Positions 1-7,118 of a DNA stretch of 9,088 nucleotides are shown here, in pieces. The notes beneath the pieces were generated by a model. That model made no database searches. It had not been told where the DNA came from and worked only from the letters and a program-made list of their open reading frames with translations. Position 1 is the stretch's first letter. Every line of letters begins with the position of its first letter. The translations under genes were made by a program, and so were the position numbers. Origin of the DNA: Thermoanaerobaculia bacterium (GTDB lineage: Bacteria > Acidobacteriota > Thermoanaerobaculia > Multivoradales > JAHEKO01); the NCBI GenBank assembly GCA_029287645.1, contig JARFQS010000160.1:1-9088 (forward strand), in the 5' to 3' direction.

Positions 1-1043
1 GTCCTGAGCGAGCTCCGCGAGCGCCAGGGATTCCACCTGCATCTCCTGGGTTCCGGATTCCAGGCGTGCCAGCTCGAACAGATCTGCCACCAGGCGGCTG
101 AGTCGATCGGTCTGCCGGATCGCTCCCTCGAGATAGGTGCGCCTCTCTTCCGGGCTCAGCGACGACTGCTTCAGAGCCATGGTCTCCAGGAAGCCCCGCA
201 GCGAGGTGAGTGGAGTCCTCAGGTCGTGCGATATGTTCGCCACCAGCTCTCGTCTCAACCGATCGGTCTTCTCGAGCTCCTCGAGCTGCGCCACCAGACG
301 AGCGGCCATCGCGTCGAAAGTCCGCGAAAGGCGGTCGATCTCGTCCCTCTCCTTGCCGTCGCCTTCGACGAGAGGTCGATGCTCGCGGAAGCCACTGTCC
401 CGGAATTCGCCCATCGCCCGCTCGAGGTGCCGAGCCCGCCGCGTGATCCAGGCGAAGACCAACAACCCGATCAGGAGGGCCACGAGGAGACCCATCGCGA
501 TCGCCACAGTGGCCAAGCGCAGAATGAAGCTTCCCTGCAGCATGGCGACCGCAGAATCCCATTGCTGTCCCGCGAGGACCACATAGAGGTAGCCATCCGG
601 CCCCGAGGCGGCACCGATCGGTGCCGCGGAGAAGACCTTGGTCCCGGTCTCGTTGCGCGGATCGTCACCGAGGACGGGTAGGCGCGAATCCACCTCCAGG
701 AACTGATGAACGGGACCCAGATCAACCCTTTCGCGGACTACGATTCCCTTGGGAGCCGAGTACGCCAGGATCTCACCCTGGGGGTCCAGCAGGTACACCT
801 CGATGTTGGGGTTGATGACCATCAGCACATGGAAGATGTGCTCCAGCTCTTCCTCGCGGATCTCGCCATTCTCCATGGGTAGGGAGTCGGCCACCAGATG
901 CTCGGCCAGATCCCGGTTCACCTTCTGGTGCACCTCGTTCAGGAAGTGACGCACCGAGGCAAGGCCCGCCACGAAGAACAGCCCACCCACCAGGACGAGA
1001 ATGACCAGCAGGGAAGCAGCCAGGCGACCGTAAAGTGTCCGCA

Positions 1044-1047
<4 letters not shown>
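1..1047 (-). CDS. Sensor histidine kinase, membrane-bound (partial, C-terminus beyond window edge)
   Basis: This is the sensor half of a two-component system; it should autophosphorylate and pass phosphate to the neighbouring regulator. The 349 visible residues show a TM helix at about 10-29 and an extracytoplasmic sensor region at about 30-172 of no family I can name. A second TM helix at about 175-201 is followed by a HAMP-like linker at about 202-255. The dimerisation domain has the H-box NISHDLRTPLTSLRG, with the phosphorylated His at 274. The ATP-binding (HATPase_c) domain lies off the left edge, so activity cannot be confirmed. The gene begins ATGATG; the regulator's TGA lies inside this, giving a 4-nt overlap (ATGA) from the first ATG or 1 nt from the second. 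This indicates translational coupling. The sensed signal is unknown. The histidine kinase assignment itself is secure. Confidence 0.95.
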
Positions 1048-1763
<716 letters not shown>

Positions 1764-1861
1764 GACTACCGGCAATGATAACCAGCAACCTTCACAGAAG
1801 TATCACGCCGCACCCGTCACTCATGAGTTGCGACTCCTCGAAATTCGTCGAACCTCTCAGC

Positions 1862-1877
1862 ACGCCAGTCCTGGCGT
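1862..1877. repeat. Inverted repeat ACGCCA-N4-TGGCGT
   Basis: Perfect 6-bp arms separated by 4 nt lie about 100 bp upstream of the response-regulator start. The size and spacing suit a dimeric regulator's operator or a small hairpin. This is an observation only; no known consensus is matched. Confidence 0.35.
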
Positions 1878-1909
1878 CCTCGGAGATCCCCTTCTCGGCT
1901 TCTATACGC

Positions 1910-1925
1910 CTGAACCGACGTTCAG
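1910..1925. repeat. Inverted repeat CTGAAC-N4-GTTCAG
   Basis: A second perfect repeat with 6-bp arms and a 4-nt spacer, its centre 48 bp from that of the repeat at 1862-1877. The geometry is the same but the sequence differs, so the two need not bind the same protein. It is a possible operator in the divergent promoter region. Confidence 0.3.
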
Positions 1926-2180
1926 TTGAGCCTACTTCTCCCGAGGGATTTCAGCATGCCTCAGCGATTCATGGTTCGCTGGCCTCCTCATCTAGAATCC
2001 AGGTCCCGAGATACCGATCCGGCACGATGGCTTCTGACAGAGCGTGAAGAAGAGCAACCGCCAAGAGCAAACACCGTCTGTTCATCGGTTTCTCCAATTC
2101 AAAGGTAATGAGGTCATCGTCACCCTGTGCAAATGCCGGCCCAACGCCGTCACTTCGAGCCGTTCATACCTCGGCATGAA

Positions 2181-2209
2181 TTGGGGTACTGAGCTGGCGC
2201 CTATAGAAT
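2181..2209 (+). promoter_or_regulatory. Candidate sigma-70 promoter for the kinase/peptidase operon
   Basis: TTGGGG (3/6 to the -35 consensus) and TAGAAT (5/6 to the -10 consensus) are separated by exactly 17 nt. Transcription would start near 2216. That lies after the in-frame ATG at 2208 and about 37 nt before the TTG at 2253, so the promoter supports the downstream start for the kinase. It is predicted by eye and not confirmed. Confidence 0.45.
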
Positions 2210-2252
2210 GGCCTCAGGATCTCGGCCAGGCCGGCTGGAAACGGACCGACTC

Positions 2253-5141
2253 TTGATCGGCGAAACCCTCGGGCACTACAAGGTCATTGAGAAGCTCGGA
2301 GCGGGCGGCATGGGAGAGGTGTACCGAGCGCGCGATCTCACTCTAGGCCGCGATGTGGCACTCAAAGTGCTGCCACAGAACCTGTCCTCCGATTCGGAGC
2401 GCCTCGATCGTTTCGAGCGCGAGGCAAAGGTGGTCGCGGCCCTCAACCATCCGAATATCGTCACTCTCTTCTCCGTCGAGAAAGCCGATGGCGTCCCGTT
2501 TCTGACCATGGAGCTGGTGGAAGGTAAAGCACTGGACGAAGAGATCCCGGATAGTGGTCTGCCCATGGAACGGTTCGCGGCACTGGCTTCACAGCTCCTG
2601 CAGGGAGTGGCGGCAGCCCACAGACAAGGCATCGTCCACCGAGACCTCAAGCCCGGAAACATCATGCTCACCGAGGACAGCCGCCTCAAGATCCTGGACT
2701 TCGGCCTCGCCAAGCTGCGAAGCCTCGACGATGACTCCATCTCCGACTCTGAGCTACCGACGGCGCTGCTGACGGAAGATGGCCAAATCCTCGGTACCCC
2801 TGCCTACATGGCACCGGAGCAGGCCGAGGGCAAGGCGGTCGACGCACGAGCCGACGTCTTCGCCATCGGAGCAGTCCTCTACGAGATGCTGACCGGGTCG
2901 CGGCCGTTTCTCGGAGAATCAACGGCCTCCGTTCAGGCCGCGATCCTGACCGCTGAACCGACTCCGCCGCGCAAGCTGCGCCACGAGATACCGAAAGGCC
3001 TCGACGCTTTGGTATTGCGTTGCCTCGAGAAGAACCCCGAGGCTCGTTATGCAACGACCGGAGATCTCCTGTCAGCGCTCCAGTCCGAGACTGGAGCCTT
3101 CACTAAACAGGGTCTCCGAACCACAAGATCACGATCCAGACGCCGCCCTTGGCTATGGGCGATACCCCTGATCCTGCTCCTCGCTGTCGCAGCATGGCTG
3201 TGGGTTCGCAACTCGAGACTCGAGGAGGCTCGACAGGTGACACTGCCCGAGATCGAACGCCTACTCGACGAGGGGAGGTGGGTCGAAGGTTTCCTGCTAG
3301 CGCAGGAGACCAAGCGCTTGCTGCCTGAGGATCCAGCGTTGCAAGAGTTGATAGCGCGAGGGACCACGACGATTCGGTTGAGCTCAGAACCTACAGGTGC
3401 GGAGGTCTTCTACCGGGAATATGCAGACGAGTCGGCAGCATGGCAAGAGCTCGGTCTGACACCGATCGAGAAGGCAGCTGTACCGGCCGCCTCCGTCATG
3501 CTCTGGAAGGTAGAAAAAGAGGGCTACGAGACTCTCGAAGCGGGTAGCTCGCCAAGGGCAGCAGGCCTCGATTTCAAGCTCGTACCCGCAGGCGAATCCC
3601 CGCCGGACATGCTCCAGGTGTCAGCTGGGGAATTTCGGTTCCGCAACGAGGAGCCGGTGGCAGTCCCGGCCTTCTGGTTGGACAAGTACGAGGTAACCAA
3701 CCGTCGGTTCAAAGAGTTCGTCGATGCTGGAGGCTACGAGGATCCTGCCTTCTGGAAGCACGAATTCGAGAACGGAGACGAGGCTCTCACTTGGCAGGAG
3801 GCCATGGCCCGGTTCGTCGACTCGACTGGACGACCCGGACCGGCCACCTGGTCACTCGGTACCTTCCCTGAGGGCCAGGACGACTTCCCCGTCGGTGGCG
3901 TGAGCTGGTTCGAGGCGGCAGCCTATGCCGAATTCGTCGGCAAGAGCCTACCGACCGCATACCACTGGCGTTCAGCAGCTCCTTGGACACCCTTTGGCGA
4001 CATGCTGCTCCAGAGCAATTTCGGTGGCGACGGGCCCGTGGCGGTCGGGAGCCTTCGAGGCATCGGCCACTACGGCCACTACGACATGGCCGGCAATGTC
4101 AATGAATGGTGCTGGAATCGGGCTACGGATGGCCGCTATCTTCTTGGTGGATCATGGGCAGAGCCCAGCTACGCGTTCTCTCACAACTTCGCCCGCTCAC
4201 CCTTCGAGCGAAAGCCCGACATGGGCTTTCGGTGTGCCAAGTATCCCACTCCACCGAGCACCGAGCTCACAGGCCCAGTGGGTGCCGAACGCCACGACTT
4301 CAGGGCAAACGAGCCTGTGTCCGACGAGGTCTTCGCCATTTATCGTGGCCTCTTCGAGTACGAGCAGTCGGCCCTGGACGCAAGGATCGAGTCGGTGGAC
4401 GACTCCAGCCGATACTGGAGCCACGAGACTGTCAGCTTCACCGCCGCCGACGGCACGGACCGTGTCCTGGCCCACATCTTCCTGCCGCACGACGCTTCAC
4501 CCCCATATCAGACCGTGGTCTACGTGCCTGGCTCTGGAGCCAACGCTGTCACCTCGATTGAGGCCATGCGATCGGATCCAGCCTTCTTCATACCGAGAAG
4601 TGGTAGGGCCCTCGTCTGGCCGGCATACCAAGGAACCCTGGAACGGGGTGGAGGCGGCAGTCGGCCTGGTGGCAGAAGTGCTCAGCGCGATCTCATGATC
4701 CACAAGGTCAACGATCTCCAGCGAACCCTCGATTATCTAGAGACCCGCGATGACATCGATAGCGACCACCTGGTCTACTTGGGCTTGAGCGCCGGCAGTG
4801 AGTACGGTCCGATCTACCTGGCAATCGAGCCGCGCTTCGCGGCCGCGGCACTGATAGCCGGCGGCTTCGACGATTTCCACATGCTGGAGGAGGCCGCTGA
4901 GATCAACCCCTGGAACTATGCACCGCGGGAGAAAACACCGACCCTGATGGTCAATGGGAGTAGCGACTACGGCTTGCCGGTCGAGACCGCACAGAAGCCT
5001 ATGTTCGACTTGCTCGGCGTGCCTCCAGAATCCAAGAAGCACGTGCTACTCGAAGGTGGTCACCTGCCCTATGATCTCAACGCCGTGATGCGCGAGATCC
5101 TCGATTGGTACGACCTCTACCAGGGGCCGATTCGACGATGA
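2253..5141 (+). CDS. Membrane Ser/Thr protein kinase fused to FGE-like and alpha/beta-hydrolase domains
   Basis: Numbered from TTG 2253 (962 aa). The cytoplasmic Hanks-type kinase (about 8-280) looks catalytically intact: glycine loop GAGGMG 16-21, Lys38, Glu57, HRD with Asp131, Asn136, DFG Asp149, APE 187-189. A basic stretch (RSRSRRR) precedes one TM helix at about 300-318, so by the positive-inside rule the rest is extracytoplasmic. There follow a PEGA-like region (about 371-445), an FGE/SUMF1 fold (about 452-665; GGVSWFEAAAYAEF, AGNVNEW, GGSW, MGFRCA) and an alpha/beta hydrolase (about 685-962). The hydrolase has nucleophile Ser846 in GLSAG, Asp905 and His937 in EGGHLP. The FGE part lacks both catalytic cysteines (aligned with Glu637 and Ala641), so it is probably a binding scaffold. 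Kinases joined to FGE folds are known in Acidobacteriota-like genomes; their substrates are not. ATG 2208 is an alternative start, but it overlaps the promoter, and MIGETLGHY is the usual family N-terminus. The coding end is certain. Confidence 0.92.
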   Translation: MIGETLGHYKVIEKLGAGGMGEVYRARDLTLGRDVALKVLPQNLSSDSERLDRFEREAKVVAALNHPNIVTLFSVEKADGVPFLTMELVEGKALDEEIPDSGLPMERFAALASQLLQGVAAAHRQGIVHRDLKPGNIMLTEDSRLKILDFGLAKLRSLDDDSISDSELPTALLTEDGQILGTPAYMAPEQAEGKAVDARADVFAIGAVLYEMLTGSRPFLGESTASVQAAILTAEPTPPRKLRHEIPKGLDALVLRCLEKNPEARYATTGDLLSALQSETGAFTKQGLRTTRSRSRRRPWLWAIPLILLLAVAAWLWVRNSRLEEARQVTLPEIERLLDEGRWVEGFLLAQETKRLLPEDPALQELIARGTTTIRLSSEPTGAEVFYREYADESAAWQELGLTPIEKAAVPAASVMLWKVEKEGYETLEAGSSPRAAGLDFKLVPAGESPPDMLQVSAGEFRFRNEEPVAVPAFWLDKYEVTNRRFKEFVDAGGYEDPAFWKHEFENGDEALTWQEAMARFVDSTGRPGPATWSLGTFPEGQDDFPVGGVSWFEAAAYAEFVGKSLPTAYHWRSAAPWTPFGDMLLQSNFGGDGPVAVGSLRGIGHYGHYDMAGNVNEWCWNRATDGRYLLGGSWAEPSYAFSHNFARSPFERKPDMGFRCAKYPTPPSTELTGPVGAERHDFRANEPVSDEVFAIYRGLFEYEQSALDARIESVDDSSRYWSHETVSFTAADGTDRVLAHIFLPHDASPPYQTVVYVPGSGANAVTSIEAMRSDPAFFIPRSGRALVWPAYQGTLERGGGGSRPGGRSAQRDLMIHKVNDLQRTLDYLETRDDIDSDHLVYLGLSAGSEYGPIYLAIEPRFAAAALIAGGFDDFHMLEEAAEINPWNYAPREKTPTLMVNGSSDYGLPVETAQKPMFDLLGVPPESKKHVLLEGGHLPYDLNAVMREILDWYDLYQGPIRR

Positions 5142-6343
5142 CATCGTTTTCGATGACTGGCCGAAACCTCCAGGTAAGCACCCTCGTGCTTCTCGGTGTC
5201 GTAGGCCAAGGGCTCTGGGCACAGAGCGAGCCTGTAGAGTCTTCATCGAGGCCACGAGCTCGAGCTCTCGGGCTGGAGGTCGGTGTCCTCGCACCTGGCC
5301 CAGTCAACGCGATCACCGATGTGCCGGGAGTGCGCGTTGGCCACTTCACGCTGCAGAGGGGCACGAGATTCAATACGGGTATCACCGCGGTCCTGCCCCA
5401 CGGGGGGAACCTCTTCCACGAGAAGGTGCCGGCGGCCATCGTCGTCGGCAATGGCTTTGGCAAGCTCCTCGGTAGCTCACAAGTCAACGAGCTCGGTGAG
5501 CTCGAGACTCCGATCCTCCTCACGGGGACTCTGAATGTCCCGAGGGTCGCGGACGGTCTGATCAGCTACATGCTCGCCTTGCCCGGCATGGAGGAAGTCC
5601 GCTCCATCAATCCTGTCGTGGGCGAAACCAACGATAGTTTCCTGAGCGACGTCAGGGCCAGGCCGTTGGGCGAGGTCGAGGTGCGCGAGGTCGTCGACGC
5701 GGCCATCGGGGGACCGGTACCTATGGGCTCGGTGGGAGCGGGAATCGGAACCGTCTGCTTCGGATTCAAGGGTGGAATCGGCTCGGCATCCCGCCGTCTC
5801 GACGCGGCGAGCGGTGGGTGGACCGTCGGCGTGCTGGTCCAGACCAACTTCGGCGGCCCGTTGCGGATGAGCGGCCTCCCCTCCCGGATCGACGGCACCC
5901 CTCTCGGGGCGTTTCTCGAAGAGCAGGTCGCCGAGCAGCGCGACCCGAGCAATCCGGACGGATCACTGATGATCATCGTGGCGACAGACGCGCCGCTCGA
6001 CTCTCGAAACCTCCGTCGCCTGGCGGCTCGCAGCCTGTACGGTATGGCGAGAACCGGAGGCTACGGCAGCAACGGCAGTGGCGACTACGCCATCGCTTTC
6101 TCGACGAACGAGGGTTCCCGGATTCGCCGAGGCTCGCAGCAGCCTGTTGTCGAGAGGCCCGTTCTCGACAACAGCGCGATGTCTCCGCTCTTTCTGGCCG
6201 CGGCCGAAGCGACGGAAGAGGCCATCGTGGACAGCCTCTTCACCGCCACGACCATCGAGGGCTTCCGAGGGGTCGCCCCGGCACTGCCGGTCGACAAAGT
6301 CCTAGAGCTGGCAGGCCTTCCCGTTGACGAGAGCACCGACTGA
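5138..6343 (+). CDS. P1-family (DmpA-like) aminopeptidase, probably exported
   Basis: Resembles the P1 (MEROPS S58) self-processing N-terminal-nucleophile peptidases, which include L-aminopeptidase/D-esterase DmpA and beta-peptidyl aminopeptidases. From ATG 5138 (401 aa) there is a likely signal peptide (hydrophobic stretch about 13-28, possible cleavage after WA28). The family fold follows: NAITDVPGVRVGH (57-69), FNTGITAVLPHGG (78-90), VGAGIGTVCFGFKGGIG (199-215) and DGSLMIIVATDAPL (274-287). Self-cleavage and the nucleophilic Ser are expected at the GGIGSASR segment (212-219); I cannot tell by eye whether Ser216 or Ser218 acts. The ATG overlaps the kinase TGA (ATGA), so translation is coupled. 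A TTG at 5105 would extend the frame but breaks the signal peptide. Substrate is unknown; small peptides with D- or beta-residues are typical of the family. Confidence 0.92.
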   Translation: MTSFSMTGRNLQVSTLVLLGVVGQGLWAQSEPVESSSRPRARALGLEVGVLAPGPVNAITDVPGVRVGHFTLQRGTRFNTGITAVLPHGGNLFHEKVPAAIVVGNGFGKLLGSSQVNELGELETPILLTGTLNVPRVADGLISYMLALPGMEEVRSINPVVGETNDSFLSDVRARPLGEVEVREVVDAAIGGPVPMGSVGAGIGTVCFGFKGGIGSASRRLDAASGGWTVGVLVQTNFGGPLRMSGLPSRIDGTPLGAFLEEQVAEQRDPSNPDGSLMIIVATDAPLDSRNLRRLAARSLYGMARTGGYGSNGSGDYAIAFSTNEGSRIRRGSQQPVVERPVLDNSAMSPLFLAAAEATEEAIVDSLFTATTIEGFRGVAPALPVDKVLELAGLPVDESTD

Positions 6344-6357
6344 GCCAACCCACCTTC

Positions 6358-6897
6358 TCAATCCTGATTTGGAAGCCAGACTTCGTGGACGTGGACCCAT
6401 TCCACGCCGTTGGGCGTGTTCTCACTTCGCCGGAAGAGGGCGGTGCTGAGTCGGCCGCGGGCCTCGCCTTCGATCTCCTGCCATTCTTCATAGAGCACCA
6501 AAATCTGATCACCGACCTGATGCCGGACCTGGAGGTTTTCGATCCAGATCCTGCCCGGAAGGGTCATCTCGCTCCAAATCCCGTGGGCTGCCCGCAGTCG
6601 CTCGACAAGCTCTTCGCGCTCGGCCAGCTCTCCATTGGGGCTGATGATGACGAAGTCCTCTCCCATGACGGAGCTGAATCGACGGAACTCCTCCTCGCTC
6701 GGCGCCAGAGTGGCATTGAACCAATCCTGGAAGAACTGGTGCAGCTCCACCACCTCGTCACTCAAACGTTGCTCCATGATCTCTCCTCCTGAAACCAGGG
6801 CGGGCTGTGCGCTCACCACCGGAGGCAGAATCGCCCCGGCGCCTGGAAACAGCGCCAGTCCGACTGACAGCCCAAGGGTCATTGGGATTCTATTCAT
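6358..6897 (-). CDS. SnoaL/DUF4440-like (NTF2-fold) protein, possibly exported
   Basis: From ATG 6897 (179 aa), residues 1-30 form a plausible signal peptide ending VVSA|Q. The body (about 42-178) looks like the DUF4440/SnoaL NTF2-like fold: an amphipathic N-terminal helix, then DFVIISPNGE, ELVERLRAAHG, the strand-rich IWIENLQVRHQVGDQILVLYEEWQ and the C-terminal VEWVHVHEVWLP. Members are small cone-shaped proteins, some enzymes and some ligand-binding; no active site can be assigned here. The start is ambiguous. ATG 6777 (139 aa) has a near-perfect AGGAGG with 7-nt spacing and would give a cytoplasmic form starting at Met41, whereas ATG 6897 has only a weak GGGAG about 13 nt upstream. I prefer the longer form because the upstream codons encode a coherent signal sequence. 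It converges on the peptidase gene, with only 14 bp between stop codons. Confidence 0.82.
   Translation of the reverse strand: MNRIPMTLGLSVGLALFPGAGAILPPVVSAQPALVSGGEIMEQRLSDEVVELHQFFQDWFNATLAPSEEEFRRFSSVMGEDFVIISPNGELAEREELVERLRAAHGIWSEMTLPGRIWIENLQVRHQVGDQILVLYEEWQEIEGEARGRLSTALFRRSENTPNGVEWVHVHEVWLPNQD
6785..6790 (-). promoter_or_regulatory. Strong internal Shine-Dalgarno site (AGGAGG) inside the DUF4440-like gene
   Basis: On the minus strand AGGAGG is followed by a 7-nt spacer and ATG at 6777, in frame with the longer reading frame. It is the best ribosome-binding site near this gene and raises the possibility of a second, unexported product. The same bases encode Ser-Gly-Gly in the long form. 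Confidence 0.55.
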
Positions 6898-6909
6898 GAT
6901 AGGCCTGAG

Positions 6910-6925
6910 TCTCCCGCATGGGAGA
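6910..6925 (-). promoter_or_regulatory. Leader hairpin next to the DUF4440-like start
   Basis: Perfect 6-bp arms (TCTCCC and GGGAGA) with a 4-nt loop, 12 nt upstream of ATG 6897 on the minus strand. On the minus-strand transcript the start-proximal arm carries the only SD-like GGGAG, so this hairpin could mask it. That arm can also pair with 6973-6981. Confidence 0.4.
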
Positions 6926-6969
6926 GACGTTTCTGAGTAGGACTCCACGTGGCGGCGTCTGGGGTTCGG

Positions 6970-7031
6970 CAGGGGAGACTCCAGGGGGTTCTTGCAGCGG
7001 AAGGGAGGAAAGCCCCCTGGGGTCTCCCCTG
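6970..7031 (-). repeat. Long hairpin: 19-bp stem, 24-nt loop
   Basis: Arms 6970-6988 and 7013-7031 match at 18 of 19 positions (CAGGGGAGAC...CCAGGGGG). The single difference (T6980 against G7021) is a G-U wobble in a plus-strand RNA but an A-C mismatch in a minus-strand RNA. Loop bases are 6989-7012, with a purine-rich AGGGAGGAAAG. It lies in the leader of the DUF4440-like gene and downstream of the DUF4136 gene. No T-tract follows on either strand, so it is not a textbook terminator. Confidence 0.7.
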
Positions 7032-7047
7032 TCGATCCCCTGAATAG

Positions 7048-7084
7048 TCGAGAAGGCGCCGGGAGGTTCCCAGCGCCTTCTCGA
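7048..7084 (-). terminator. Candidate terminator hairpin downstream of the DUF4136 gene
   Basis: Perfect 12-bp arms (TCGAGAAGGCGC at 7048-7059 and its complement at 7073-7084) enclose a further 4-bp GGGA/TCCC stem with a 3-nt loop. It begins 35 nt past the DUF4136 stop codon, where a terminator is expected, and is GC-rich. On the minus strand only a short TTCTC lies in its distal arm and no uridine run follows. It may therefore be a 3'-end stabilising or pausing structure instead. A 12-bp palindrome (7095-7106) lies between it and the stop codon. Confidence 0.5.
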
Positions 7085-7118
7085 GATCACCTTTGGGCTC
7101 GAGCCCGAGGGTCTGGTG

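Larger units (their letters stand above)
1764..2252. other. Divergent intergenic region between the two-component operon and the kinase operon
   Basis: No convincing gene is visible: the short open frames here lack recognisable protein features and plausible ribosome-binding sites. The region must contain promoters for both divergent operons. On the plus side I see a candidate sigma-70 promoter at 2181-2209 and a second -10-like TAGAAT at 1993-1998 without a good -35. On the minus side, for the regulator gene, I see nothing better than a weak GATACT on the complementary strand around 1800. Two short inverted repeats at 1862-1877 and 1910-1925 could be operators. The gap is unusually long for this otherwise compact window. 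Confidence 0.5.

Noticed and set aside
1775..2256. Several small plus-strand open frames in the divergent intergenic region
   Set aside because: No SD sites, no domain features, and they overlap each other in different frames.
4128..4247. Active formylglycine-generating enzyme (sulfatase maturation)
   Set aside because: Both catalytic cysteine positions are substituted and no sulfatase gene is nearby.
3925..4698. Plus-strand 257-codon open frame in another frame of the kinase-hydrolase gene
   Set aside because: It overlaps conserved FGE and hydrolase segments and its Ser/Arg/Pro-rich translation resembles no protein family.
6970..7031. Textbook intrinsic terminator or small transposable (MITE-like) element
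   Set aside because: There is no uridine run for a terminator, and no target-site duplication or second copy in the window for a mobile element.
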